Below, in pieces: positions 28,474 through 37,075 of a DNA stretch of 64,000 bases. Position 1 is the stretch's first letter; each line of letters begins with the position of its first letter. The notes under the pieces are model-generated. The model was not told the DNA's origin and did not search any database. It saw only the letters and a list, made by a program, of their open reading frames with translations. The translations under genes were made by a program, and so were the position numbers. Source of the DNA: Ornithinimicrobium avium (GTDB lineage: Bacteria; Actinomycetota; Actinomycetes; Actinomycetales; Dermatophilaceae); assembly GCF_003351765.1 (NCBI RefSeq), contig NZ_CP031229.1:186001-250000 (forward strand), in the 5' to 3' direction.

Positions 28474-29411
28474 CGCGACTCCTCCTTGAACATGCTGAAC
28501 ACGGTGCGCAGCGCGAGCATGGCGATGATCAGGGTCCCGATCACCGTGACCACGCCGGCCGCGGACGCGCGCCCGTAGTCCTGGGCGGTATAGAAGGTCT
28601 GGTAGATGTAGAAGGGCAGGTTGGCAGAGCCGGAGGCGCCACCGGTGATCGTGAAGACGTGGTCGAAGTTCTGCACGACGTAGATGGACCCGAGCAGGAC
28701 GCTCAGCTCGATGTAGCGCCGCATGTGGGGCAGCGTCATGTTCACGAAGATCTGCCAGGCGCCGGCCCCGTCGATCCGAGCGGCCTCCACGACGTCGAGC
28801 GGGCGGCTCTGCAGGCCCGCCAGCAGGATCAGCATCATGAACGGTGTCCACTGCCAGACCAGCGCGATGATCAGCGAGGGCAGCGGCATGGCGCCCACCC
28901 AGTCCGGCTGCGGTGCGTCCTTGCCCAGGACGAGGGTGAGCAGGCCGTTGAACAGGCCGTACTCCGGGTTGTAGAGGGCGTGCTTCCACAGCAGCGCCGC
29001 AGCGATGGGGACCACGAGGAAGGGCGCGATCATCAGGGTGCGCACCACGCTGCGGCCCCCGAACCTGCGGTCCAGCAGCATCGCGATCGCCATCCCCAGC
29101 ACCAGGGAGATCAGCACCACCGCCACGGTCAGCACGATGGTGACGATCACTGCGGAGCGGGCGTTGACGTCGGTGAAGACGCGGACGAAGTTGTCGACGC
29201 CGGCGAAGGCGATGTCGTCGGGGTAGTAGGCGTTCCAGTGGATGAAGGAGACCACCAGGGTCGCCGCGAAGGGCAGCTGGGTGAGCACGATGACGAAGAT
29301 CAGCGCAGGCAGCAGCGGGAGGCGTCTGCGCCACGGGGTGTCGTGCTTCCGGGTGGTCGGCTGGCGGGTGGCGCTGGTGGCCCCCGCGGTGCTGGTGGCC
29401 ACGGTGCTCAC
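28470..29411 (-). CDS. Carbohydrate ABC transporter permease (MalF type)
   Basis: 313 residues from GTG 29411 (GTGA overlap with the solute-binding protein gene). A cytoplasmic N-terminal tail rich in Thr/Ala is followed by six membrane spans. The EAA loop is DVVEAARIDGAGAWQIFVNMTLP. It pairs with the MalG-type permease to make the translocation channel. No ATP-binding subunit gene is present in the operon, so a shared MsmK/MsiK-type ATPase from elsewhere in the genome is expected. Confidence 0.9.
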   Translation of the reverse strand: MSTVATSTAGATSATRQPTTRKHDTPWRRRLPLLPALIFVIVLTQLPFAATLVVSFIHWNAYYPDDIAFAGVDNFVRVFTDVNARSAVIVTIVLTVAVVLISLVLGMAIAMLLDRRFGGRSVVRTLMIAPFLVVPIAAALLWKHALYNPEYGLFNGLLTLVLGKDAPQPDWVGAMPLPSLIIALVWQWTPFMMLILLAGLQSRPLDVVEAARIDGAGAWQIFVNMTLPHMRRYIELSVLLGSIYVVQNFDHVFTITGGASGSANLPFYIYQTFYTAQDYGRASAAGVVTVIGTLIIAMLALRTVFSMFKEESR

Positions 29412-30790
29412 TGCTTCGCCCTCTCCTCGTAGCGCTCGGCGATGTCCTCGGCCAGCTTCTGGCCCCGGTCGAGTGCCTCCTGCACGCTCATCCGCCCGGC
29501 GATGGCGGCGCTGACGTCCTGGCTCACCTGGGTGCCGAGCTCGGGGAACTCGGGGATGTCGACGAACTGGATGCCGATGGCGGGCCGCGGCTGCAGCCCC
29601 GGGTCGGTGGGGTCGGTGGAGTTGATCGCGTCTCGCTCGGCCTCGGCGAAGGAGCCTGCCTGCTCCAGGTAGTCGGGGTTCTCATAGAGCGAGGCCCGCT
29701 TGCCGGCCGGCACGCTGGCCCAGCCGACCTCCTCGCCGACGAGCTGCTCGTACTCCTTGCTCGAGGCCCAGGAGATGAACTTCCAGGCCGCGTCCTTCTT
29801 CTCGCTGGACTCCTGGATGCCCCAGGCCCAGGTGTAGAGCCAGCCCGAGCTGTCGGTCTCGACGACGGGCGCAGCGGCATAGCCCATCTTGCCGCGGACG
29901 GGTGAGCCCTCGGCCTCCAGCGAGCCGGCGGCCGAGGTCGCGTCGTACCACATCGCCGAGTTGCCCTGCACGATGTTGTTCATGCACTCGACGAAGCCGG
30001 ACTGGGACGCGCCGTTCTGACCGTGCTCGCGGACCAGGTCGACGTAGAAGTTGACGGCCTCGACGAACGGCGGCGAGTTCACGTGGGCCTCCATGCCTAC
30101 GGTGGACAGCGGCTCGGCGGACGAGAACCAGGTGCCGCCGAAGGTGTTGACCACCGTGGTCAGCGGAGCGAAGACCTGCCCCCAGCCGACCTGTCCGCGC
30201 AGGCAGATGCCGCTCATGCCCGGCTCGACACCGTCCAGCTGGGCCGCGAGGTCGGCCACCTCGGGCCAGGTGGGTGCCTCCGGCATGGTCAGGCCCTCCT
30301 GCTCCACGAGGTCCTTGCGGTACATCAGGAACGAGGACTCGCCGTAGAACGGCTCGCCGAAGACGTGACCGTCCGCCGAGAGCGACTGCGTCATCGGCTT
30401 CAGGATGTCGTCCTGGTCGAAGTCGGGGTCGGCGGTGATGAAGTCGTCCAGCGGGGCGATCCACCCCGCCTTGCCGTAGATCGGGATCTCGAAGTTGGAC
30501 AGGGACGCCACGTCGTAGGTGCCGGCCTGGCTGGTGAACTCCTGACTGGCGAGGTCGCGCATGTCGTTCTCGGGCAGGATCGTGAAACTGACCCTGATCC
30601 CCGTCTCCTGCGTGAAGTGCGAGGTCAGCCGGGACAGGTCGATCATCTGCGGGTTGTTGACCATCAGGACGTTGAGGGTGTCCGCGCCCCCGCCGGTGCT
30701 GCCCCAGCCGGCCGTGCAGCCGCTGGCGAGCAGGGAGACCGCCGCGCACACCACCACCGCGCGGCTCCCGGGTGAGTTCTTCGTCGGCAC
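29408..30790 (-). CDS. Sugar/polyol ABC transporter solute-binding lipoprotein
   Basis: 460 residues from GTG 30790, with GAGGAGG a few bases upstream. A short basic N-terminus and hydrophobic stretch end in the lipobox SLLASGC (Cys25). The rest is a family 1 extracellular solute-binding protein: it begins DTLNVLMVNNPQMIDL and contains the hinge-type segment GWLYTWAWGIQESSEKKDAAWKFI. It captures the substrate outside the membrane for the two permeases encoded downstream. It is the first gene of the seven-gene minus-strand polyol operon, divergent from a SorC-type regulator. A longer start near 30844 is in frame but has no ribosome-binding site and would spoil the signal peptide. Confidence 0.9.
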   Translation of the reverse strand: MPTKNSPGSRAVVVCAAVSLLASGCTAGWGSTGGGADTLNVLMVNNPQMIDLSRLTSHFTQETGIRVSFTILPENDMRDLASQEFTSQAGTYDVASLSNFEIPIYGKAGWIAPLDDFITADPDFDQDDILKPMTQSLSADGHVFGEPFYGESSFLMYRKDLVEQEGLTMPEAPTWPEVADLAAQLDGVEPGMSGICLRGQVGWGQVFAPLTTVVNTFGGTWFSSAEPLSTVGMEAHVNSPPFVEAVNFYVDLVREHGQNGASQSGFVECMNNIVQGNSAMWYDATSAAGSLEAEGSPVRGKMGYAAAPVVETDSSGWLYTWAWGIQESSEKKDAAWKFISWASSKEYEQLVGEEVGWASVPAGKRASLYENPDYLEQAGSFAEAERDAINSTDPTDPGLQPRPAIGIQFVDIPEFPELGTQVSQDVSAAIAGRMSVQEALDRGQKLAEDIAERYEERAKQ

Positions 30791-30807
30791 TCTGCGCCTC
30801 CTCGGCG

Positions 30808-30840
30808 TTGACAGACGCGCTCGACTGAGCGGATCATGAT
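30808..30840. promoter_or_regulatory. Candidate operator/promoter between polyol operon and SorC-type regulator
   Basis: The 161-bp divergent gap contains TTGACA at 30808-30813 (plus strand), the inverted repeat CGCTC-GACT-GAGCG at 30818-30831 and the palindrome ATCATGAT at 30833-30840. The location between the divergent operon and its likely regulator makes this the best candidate binding site. The exact promoter assignment for either strand is uncertain. Confidence 0.45.
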
Positions 30841-30951
30841 GCACGTCTGAGCGTGGGGCCAGTGAACCGGCCCACGGCCCCGCCTGTCAAGAGCAGAGGC
30901 GCCGACGGTGCAGGAACCGTCCTTGGACGGGTCGGAAGGGATGGCGGGCAG

Positions 30952-31911
30952 ATGGCTGCCGAGGAAGGCTCCCGTGCGGGCGAGGACGACCTGGTGCTCG
31001 CTGCCACCGTGACCCGCCGCCACCTGGTCGCCGGCGAGTCCAAGGTGGACATCGCGGCGGACCTCGGGCTGAGCCGGTTCAAGGTCGCGCGGCTCATCGA
31101 CCAGGCCCATGCTGCCGGCCTGGTCCGGATCGAGGTGGAGGATCCGCGGGGGTCGTCGGAGCGGCTGGCCCAGCAGCTGCAGGAGCGGCTGGGGCTGCGG
31201 CACGCCGCGGTCGTGGACTCCACGGGGCGCTCCCCCACGCCAGGCGCCGTGGGGGAGGCGGCCGCCCGGCTGCTGTGCGGGCTGCTCGACCCCGACGACG
31301 TGCTCGGTCTGCCGTGGAGCCGTGGCGTGCACCAGATGGTCAACGCCCTGCAGTCGCTGGGGATGCGCCCCCCACCGGTCCCGGTCGTCCAGCTCAGCGG
31401 TGCCCTGGCGACGGGCAGCGAGGACAGCAGCACGGTGGACGTGGTGCGGCGCGCCGCGCGGGTGCTCCAGGGCGGCCGCACGGTGTTCTTCGCACCCCTG
31501 GTCATGCCGGACGCGGACGCCGCCGCGACGCTGCGCCGCGAGCCGAGCGTCACCGCGGCGCTCGCCGCCGCGGACACGGTGACGGTGGCGGTGGTGGGCG
31601 TCGGCGCCTGGTCCGCGGGGTCCTCGACGGTCTTCGACGCCGTGGACGCCACGACCCGGCGCGAGGTGAGCCGCGCCGGCGGCACCGGCGAGATCGCCGG
31701 GCGGACCTTCGCCGCGGCCGGCGACCTCGTGGTCTCGCCGCTGGACGAACGGCTTGTCTCGCTCTCCGGCGACCAGCTGCGGGGCATCGACGAGGTGGTG
31801 GCCATCGCCCACGGTCCGGACAAGGTGGAGGTGCTGCGGGCCGCGGTGGCCGGAGGGCTGGTCACCAGCCTGGTCACCACCTCGGCGACCGCGGAGCTGC
31901 TCCTCGGCTGA
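30952..31911 (+). CDS. SorC/DeoR-type sugar-binding transcriptional regulator
   Basis: 319 residues. The N-terminal helix-turn-helix (about residues 15-55) contains KVDIAADLGLSRFKVARLIDQA. It is followed by a large sugar-phosphate-isomerase-like effector domain with the segments DVLGLPWSRGVHQMV and VGVGAWSAGSS, as in SorC-family regulators. These usually bind a phosphorylated sugar intermediate and repress or activate the adjacent transport operon. Divergent placement from the polyol transporter and dehydrogenase genes strongly suggests that it controls them; xylulose 5-phosphate or a related phosphate would be a logical effector. ATG 30952 was chosen as the first start preceding the HTH domain. 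Confidence 0.85.
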   Translation: MAAEEGSRAGEDDLVLAATVTRRHLVAGESKVDIAADLGLSRFKVARLIDQAHAAGLVRIEVEDPRGSSERLAQQLQERLGLRHAAVVDSTGRSPTPGAVGEAAARLLCGLLDPDDVLGLPWSRGVHQMVNALQSLGMRPPPVPVVQLSGALATGSEDSSTVDVVRRAARVLQGGRTVFFAPLVMPDADAAATLRREPSVTAALAAADTVTVAVVGVGAWSAGSSTVFDAVDATTRREVSRAGGTGEIAGRTFAAAGDLVVSPLDERLVSLSGDQLRGIDEVVAIAHGPDKVEVLRAAVAGGLVTSLVTTSATAELLLG

Positions 31912-31950
31912 GGGCGCCCGCGTCCACGACCGGACCGGGCGTGCACGCCA

Positions 31951-31956
31951 TACGCT
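31951..31956 (+). promoter_or_regulatory. -10 box of a leaderless promoter
   Basis: TACGCT ends 6 nt before the ATG at 31963, again placing transcription start at the start codon. Confidence 0.4.
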
Positions 31957-31962
31957 GTGGGC

Positions 31963-33945
31963 ATGTCCGCGAGCCAGCCCACGGTCCCGACCAGCGCACC
32001 CGGCGCCTCGTTGCTGCCCGACCTGGAGCCGCTGCTGGAGGCGGTGAGCAAGCCGGTGCAGTACGTCGGCGGCGAGCTGAACTCCCAGGTCAAGGACTGG
32101 GAGTGCGGGGGTGAGCACACCGTGCGCTGGGCGCTGATGTATCCCGACGCCTACGAGATCGGGCTGCCCAACCAGGGCGTGATGATCCTCTACGAGGTCC
32201 TCAACGAGCAGCCCGACGTGCTGGCTGAGCGCACCTACGCGGTCTGGCCGGACCTGGAGGCGCGGATGCGCGGGGCGGGGGTCCCGCAGTTCACCGTCGA
32301 CGGGCACCGCGCAGTCCGCGACTTCGACGTGCTGGGGCTGTCCTTCTCCACCGAGCTGGGCTACACCAACATGCTGACCGCGATCGACCTGGCCGGCATC
32401 CCCCTGCACGCGGCCGACCGCGGGCAGGACGACCCGCTCGTGATCGCCGGGGGCCACGCGAGCTTCAACCCCGAGCCGGTCGCCGACTTCGTCGACGCGG
32501 TGATCGTCGGTGACGGGGAGGAGGCGGTGCTGCACGCCTCGCGGATCATCAGGGCGTGGAAGGAGGCGGGCCGTCCCGACGGCCGCCAGGGGCTGCTGCT
32601 CGAGCTCGCCCGCACCGGCGGCGTCTACGTGCCCGCGTTCTACGACGTGAGCTACCTGCCCGACGGGCGCATCCGGCGCGTCGCGCCCAGGCCGGAGCTG
32701 CACGGGGTGCCCTGGCGGGTGTCCAAGCACACCGTGATGGACCTGGACGCCTGGCCCTACCCCAAGCAGCCTCTGGTCCCCGTCACCGAGAGCGTGCACG
32801 AGCGGATGAGCGTGGAGATCTTCCGCGGCTGCACGCGCGGCTGTCGCTTCTGCCAGGCCGGGATGATCACCCGCCCGGTCCGCGAGCGGTCGATCACCGG
32901 GATCGGCGAGATGGTCGAGCGGGGTCTGCAGGCGACCGGCCTGGACGAGGTGGGCCTGCTCTCCCTGTCCTCGGCCGACCATTCCGAGATCAGGGAGATC
33001 ACGACCGGGCTGGCCGACCGCTACGAGGGCACCCAGACCGGGCTGTCCCTGCCGTCCACCCGCGTGGACGCCTTCAACATCGACCTGGCCAACGAGCTCA
33101 CCCGCAACGGCCGCCGCTCCGGGCTCACCTTCGCGCCCGAGGGCGGCACCGAGCGGATGCGCAGGGTGATCAACAAGATGGTCTCCGAGGAGGACCTGAT
33201 CAGCACCGTCGCGGCGGCCTACGCCGCCGGCTGGCGGCAGGTCAAGCTCTACTTCATGTGCGGGCTGCCGACCGAGACCGACGAGGACGTGCTGGCGATC
33301 GGTGACCTCGCCAAGAAGGTCATCGACACCGGCCGGGAGGTCTCCGGGCGCCGCGACATCCGCTGCACCGTCTCCATCGGCGGCTTCGTCCCCAAGGCGC
33401 ACACCCCCTTCCAGTGGGCCGCCCAGCTGGGCTGGGAGGAGACCGACGCGCGGCTGGCGAGGCTGCGGGCGGCGGTCCGGGCAGACCGACGCTACGGGTC
33501 GGCGATCGGCTTCCGCTACCACGACGGGCAGCCGGGGGTCGTCGAGGGACTGCTGTCCCGTGGCGACCGGCGCCTGGGCGCGGTCGTGGAGGAGGTATGG
33601 CGCGCCGGCGCCCGGTTCGACGGGTGGAGCGAGCACTTCTCCTTCGAGCGCTGGATGGCTGCCGCCCGGACGGCGCTCGCCGACCAGCCCGTCGACGTCG
33701 CCTGGTACACCACCCGCGAGCGCGGCGAGCACGAGGTGCTGCCGTGGGACCACATCGACGCGGGGCTTGACAAGGAGTGGCTCTGGGAGGACTGGCTCGA
33801 CGCGCTCGAGGGGCGCGAGGTCGAGGACTGCCGGTGGACGCCCTGCTTCGACTGCGGCGTCTGCCCGCAGCTGGGCACCGAGATCCAGACCGGCCCCACG
33901 GGCCGGACGCTGCTGCCCCTGACGGTGGTCCGACCCGCCGGATGA
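31963..33945 (+). CDS. TIGR03960-family B12-binding-like radical SAM protein
   Basis: 660 residues. An N-terminal cobalamin-binding-like region is followed by a radical SAM core whose cluster-binding motif is CTRGCRFC (Cys290, Cys294, Cys297), preceded by MSVEIFRG. The conserved ending contains WTPCFDCGVCPQLG, an extra cysteine cluster typical of this family. The family usually lies next to the TIGR03936/DUF2344 gene upstream of rne and may act in RNA modification, but its reaction is unknown. Here the partner gene is at 42069-42827, separated by the mevalonate and serine genes. Confidence 0.9.
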   Translation: MSASQPTVPTSAPGASLLPDLEPLLEAVSKPVQYVGGELNSQVKDWECGGEHTVRWALMYPDAYEIGLPNQGVMILYEVLNEQPDVLAERTYAVWPDLEARMRGAGVPQFTVDGHRAVRDFDVLGLSFSTELGYTNMLTAIDLAGIPLHAADRGQDDPLVIAGGHASFNPEPVADFVDAVIVGDGEEAVLHASRIIRAWKEAGRPDGRQGLLLELARTGGVYVPAFYDVSYLPDGRIRRVAPRPELHGVPWRVSKHTVMDLDAWPYPKQPLVPVTESVHERMSVEIFRGCTRGCRFCQAGMITRPVRERSITGIGEMVERGLQATGLDEVGLLSLSSADHSEIREITTGLADRYEGTQTGLSLPSTRVDAFNIDLANELTRNGRRSGLTFAPEGGTERMRRVINKMVSEEDLISTVAAAYAAGWRQVKLYFMCGLPTETDEDVLAIGDLAKKVIDTGREVSGRRDIRCTVSIGGFVPKAHTPFQWAAQLGWEETDARLARLRAAVRADRRYGSAIGFRYHDGQPGVVEGLLSRGDRRLGAVVEEVWRAGARFDGWSEHFSFERWMAAARTALADQPVDVAWYTTRERGEHEVLPWDHIDAGLDKEWLWEDWLDALEGREVEDCRWTPCFDCGVCPQLGTEIQTGPTGRTLLPLTVVRPAG

Positions 33946-33968
33946 GGCCCCCGGCCCGGTCTGCGCCG

Positions 33969-33974
33969 TACCCT
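33969..33974 (+). promoter_or_regulatory. -10 box for the mevalonate operon
   Basis: TACCCT ends 7 nt before GTG 33982. It overlaps the 36-bp gap behind the radical SAM gene, so the mevalonate genes may have their own leaderless promoter as well as read-through. Confidence 0.4.
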
Positions 33975-33981
33975 TGGGCCT

Positions 33982-34977
33982 GTGACCGACCAGGCCGCCA
34001 CCACACACCTGCCCGTGCAGAGGACTGATCCCCCCGCCGCGGTGGGCCCCGACCCGTCCGGGACCGGCTACGCGCACGCCAAGGCCATCCTGCTGGGTGA
34101 GCACGCCGTCGTCTACGGCACGCCGGCCCTCGCCGTCCCGGTGCACGGCCTCGGGGTCGAGGCGCGCGTGTGGCCCGCGCCGGAGGGCGTGCACGTCGAC
34201 AGCGAGCTCTTCGCCGGCGACGCGTCGACCGCGCCGGGGCTGGTCCGCCCCGTCGTCACAGCCCTGTCCGCGGCACTCGACCTCGTCGGGCTCGGTCACG
34301 GCGCGAAGGTGCGCATCCTGAGCTCGTTGCCGCACGAGCGGGGCCTGGGCTCCAGCGCTGCCGTGGCGGCGGCCGTGGCCCGGGCCGTGGCCGGCCTGGC
34401 CGGCGTCGAGCTGGGGCCGGACGCGCTCTACAAGGTCGTGCAGGAGGCCGAGCGGCACTCCCACGGCAACCCCAGCGGCCTGGACGCCAGGGCCGTCGTG
34501 GCCGACACCCCGATCCGCTTCCAGCGGGGGAGGGTCGCGCCCGTCCCGGTCGGGACGACCACGACCTTCGTGCTGGCCGACTCCGGCATGGCCGGGTCCA
34601 CCGCCCGGTCCGTGGCCGGGGTGCGCGAGCGGCTCGAGGCCGACCCGTCCGCCGTGGAGCGGACCTTCGCCCGCATCGCCGACCTGGTCGAGGAGGGGGC
34701 CCGACAGCTGGCGCACGGAGACCTCGCCGCGCTCGGCACCGCCCTGTCCGAGGACCACCGGCTGCTGGCGTGGCTCGGGGTGAGCAACGAGGTCCTGGAC
34801 AGGCTCGTGGCCGCGGCCACCGCGGCCGGCTCGGCGGGCGCCAAGCTCACCGGCGGAGGTCAGGGCGGCTGCGTCATCGCGCTCGCCGACTCCGAGGACC
34901 ACGCCGACGAGCTGGCGACCGCGCTGCGCGGGGCGGGCGCGGCCCGCACCTGGACAACCACGGTGCCGGCCGCATGA
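33982..34977 (+). CDS. mvk: Mevalonate kinase
   Basis: 331 residues of the GHMP kinase superfamily. An N-terminal extension of about 25 residues precedes AHAKAILLGEHAVVYGTPAL, the mevalonate kinase N-terminal motif. The ATP-binding loop is LPHERGLGSSAAVAAAVARA, and motif 3 is GAKLTGGGQGGCVIAL. It phosphorylates mevalonate to mevalonate 5-phosphate. First gene of the cluster mvk-mvaD-pmk-fni-HMG-CoA reductase, all overlapping by 4 bp. Start GTG 33982 fits the -10 box; a later start would remove only the non-conserved extension. Confidence 0.95.
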   Translation: MTDQAATTHLPVQRTDPPAAVGPDPSGTGYAHAKAILLGEHAVVYGTPALAVPVHGLGVEARVWPAPEGVHVDSELFAGDASTAPGLVRPVVTALSAALDLVGLGHGAKVRILSSLPHERGLGSSAAVAAAVARAVAGLAGVELGPDALYKVVQEAERHSHGNPSGLDARAVVADTPIRFQRGRVAPVPVGTTTTFVLADSGMAGSTARSVAGVRERLEADPSAVERTFARIADLVEEGARQLAHGDLAALGTALSEDHRLLAWLGVSNEVLDRLVAAATAAGSAGAKLTGGGQGGCVIALADSEDHADELATALRGAGAARTWTTTVPAA

Positions 34978-35984
34978 GCGCCGTCACCGCGCGCGCCCAT
35001 CCCAACATCGCGCTGATCAAGTACTGGGGCAAGAAGGACGAGGAGCTCATCCTGCCGGTCGCCGGAAGCCTCAGCCTGACGCTCGACGCGTTCGCGACCA
35101 CGACGAGCGTGGAGCTGCGCGAGGGCCTCGCCGAGGACCGCCTCGAGCTCGACGGCCTCGTCCGGGACGGGGAACAGCTGGCACGCGTGTCCGCCTTCCT
35201 CGACCACGTGCGCTCGCTCGCCGGGGCGAGCGGGCGGGCCGTGGTCCGCTCGGTCAACGAGGCGCCGACCGCCGCCGGCCTGGCCTCGTCCGCCTCCGGC
35301 TTCGCCGCGCTGGCCATGGCGGCCTCCGCCGCCTACGGGCTGGACCTCGACGCCCGGGGGTTGAGCCGGCTGGCCCGCCGCGGCTCGGGCTCGGCCGCCC
35401 GGTCCCTGGTCGACGGCGTGGCGGTCTGGCACGCCGGCACGGACGACGAGTCGTCCTACGCGGAGGCGGTGCCCGCGCCGCCGATGGGGATGGTCATCGC
35501 CACCGTGGACGGCGGACCCAAGGCGGTCTCCAGCCGGGAGGCGATGCGCCGTACGGTGCAGACCTCGCCCTACTTCTCCGCCTGGGTGAGCAGCACCGAG
35601 GACTACCTGGAGCGGATGGTCACGGCGTGCCGCGCCGGCGACTTCACCACGATCGGGCAGCTCACCGAGGCGCACGCGCTGCGGATGCACGCGCTCATCG
35701 CCTCCACCGAGCCGCCGATCCGCTACCTGCGCCCCCGCAGCGTCGAGGTCTTCGACGCGGTCGCCGGGCTGCGCGAGGACGGCGTGGAGGCGTGGGCGAC
35801 CGCCGACGCGGGACCCAACGTGGCCGTGCTTGTCCAGCCGCAGGGCGCCGCGGAGACGGCCGCGCGGCTGGCCGCGATCGTCGGTGTCGACCAGGTGCGC
35901 GTCGTCGGCGCCGGGCCTGGAGCGCACCTGCTCCCCGAGGGCTGCGAGGTGCCGCCGGCCCCGGGGACGGGGACCCAGGAGTGA
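34974..35984 (+). CDS. mvaD: Diphosphomevalonate decarboxylase
   Basis: 336 residues. The opening TARAHPNIALIKYWGKKDEE and the loop AGLASSASGFAALAMAA are hallmarks of the enzyme, a GHMP-fold protein that decarboxylates mevalonate 5-diphosphate to isopentenyl diphosphate using ATP. The conserved arginine and serine in RRGSGSAARS and the catalytic aspartate in the TADAGPNVAVL stretch are present. ATG 34974 overlaps the mvk stop (ATGA), and the end overlaps the pmk start (GTGA). Confidence 0.96.
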   Translation: MSAVTARAHPNIALIKYWGKKDEELILPVAGSLSLTLDAFATTTSVELREGLAEDRLELDGLVRDGEQLARVSAFLDHVRSLAGASGRAVVRSVNEAPTAAGLASSASGFAALAMAASAAYGLDLDARGLSRLARRGSGSAARSLVDGVAVWHAGTDDESSYAEAVPAPPMGMVIATVDGGPKAVSSREAMRRTVQTSPYFSAWVSSTEDYLERMVTACRAGDFTTIGQLTEAHALRMHALIASTEPPIRYLRPRSVEVFDAVAGLREDGVEAWATADAGPNVAVLVQPQGAAETAARLAAIVGVDQVRVVGAGPGAHLLPEGCEVPPAPGTGTQE

Positions 35985-37075
35985 TCTGCACCAGCGCCCC
36001 CGGGAAGCTCTACGTCGCCGGCGAGTATGCCGTGGTCGACCCCGGCCAGCCGGCCGTCCTCGTGGCCGTGGACCGGCGGCTGACGGTCCGGCTGGACGAG
36101 CCCGCCGAGGCGGGCGTGGGCAGGGTTCACTCCGACGTCTACCCCACGGGTCCGCTCACCTGGGGCAGGGAGGCCGGCAGCGGGGAGGTCGTGGTCGCCC
36201 ACGACGCGCGCGACCACGTCGGCGCCACGCTGCGCACCGTCGACCGGCTGCGGGCCGAGCGTGGGCTGGCGCCGGGCTGCTTCGACGTGCGGATCTCCTC
36301 GGACCTGGAGGACGAGGAGGGCCGCAAGCTGGGCCTGGGCTCCTCCGGCGCGGTCGTGGTCGCGCTCGTCGCGGCCCTCGACCGGTTCTACCGGCTGGGC
36401 CTGACCCCGGTGCAGCGCTTCCAGGTGGCCCTGCTGGCCACCGTGCAGGTCTCGCCGCGCGCCTCTGGCGGAGACCTCGCGGCGAGCACGTTCGGCGGAT
36501 GGGTCCGCTACACGGCGCCGGACCGCGCCACGCTCGCCCGGGCGCTGCCCCTGGAGCCGGTGTCCGCGCTGCTCGGCTCGGACGCCTGGGAGACCTTCGA
36601 CGTCCAGCAGCTCCCTGTGCCACCGGACCTGGACCTGCTCGTCGGCTGGACCGGCTCGCCCGCCTCCACCGACCTGCTCGTCGCCGGCGTGCACGGGGTG
36701 GACGCGGACGCCGTGGCCCGCCGCGCGGACTTCCTCGCCGCCAGCAGCGACTGCGTGGGTGACCTCGTCGCCGGGCTGCGCTGCGACCCGGCCCGCGCGA
36801 TGGACGCGGTGCGCCGGGCGCGTCGTCTGCTCCAGGAGCTCGGCCGCGACTCGGGCACGACCATCGAGACCGAACGGCTGCGGGTGCTGTGCGCCGTCGC
36901 CGAGCAGCACGGCGCGGCGGCCAAGCCCTCCGGCGCGGGCGGCGGCGACTGCGGGGTCGCACTGGTCCCGGCGGCCGCCTCCTCGGCCGGTATCCTTGCC
37001 GGGTGGGAGGCTCACGGCATACGGCACCTCGACCTGTCGGTCTCCCCACCCTCGGAAAGGAGCCCCGGCCCGTGA
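35981..37075 (+). CDS. Phosphomevalonate kinase
   Basis: 364 residues, GHMP kinase. It begins ICTSAPGKLYVAGEYAVVDPG and has the ATP loop KLGLGSSGAVVVALVAALD and the C-terminal KPSGAGGGDCGVALV motif. It converts mevalonate 5-phosphate to the diphosphate, the substrate of the upstream-encoded decarboxylase. GTG 35981 overlaps the mvaD stop codon, and the gene overlaps fni by 4 bp. The order kinase, decarboxylase, phosphokinase is that of actinobacterial mevalonate clusters such as the one described in Streptomyces CL190. Confidence 0.94.
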   Translation: MICTSAPGKLYVAGEYAVVDPGQPAVLVAVDRRLTVRLDEPAEAGVGRVHSDVYPTGPLTWGREAGSGEVVVAHDARDHVGATLRTVDRLRAERGLAPGCFDVRISSDLEDEEGRKLGLGSSGAVVVALVAALDRFYRLGLTPVQRFQVALLATVQVSPRASGGDLAASTFGGWVRYTAPDRATLARALPLEPVSALLGSDAWETFDVQQLPVPPDLDLLVGWTGSPASTDLLVAGVHGVDADAVARRADFLAASSDCVGDLVAGLRCDPARAMDAVRRARRLLQELGRDSGTTIETERLRVLCAVAEQHGAAAKPSGAGGGDCGVALVPAAASSAGILAGWEAHGIRHLDLSVSPPSERSPGP

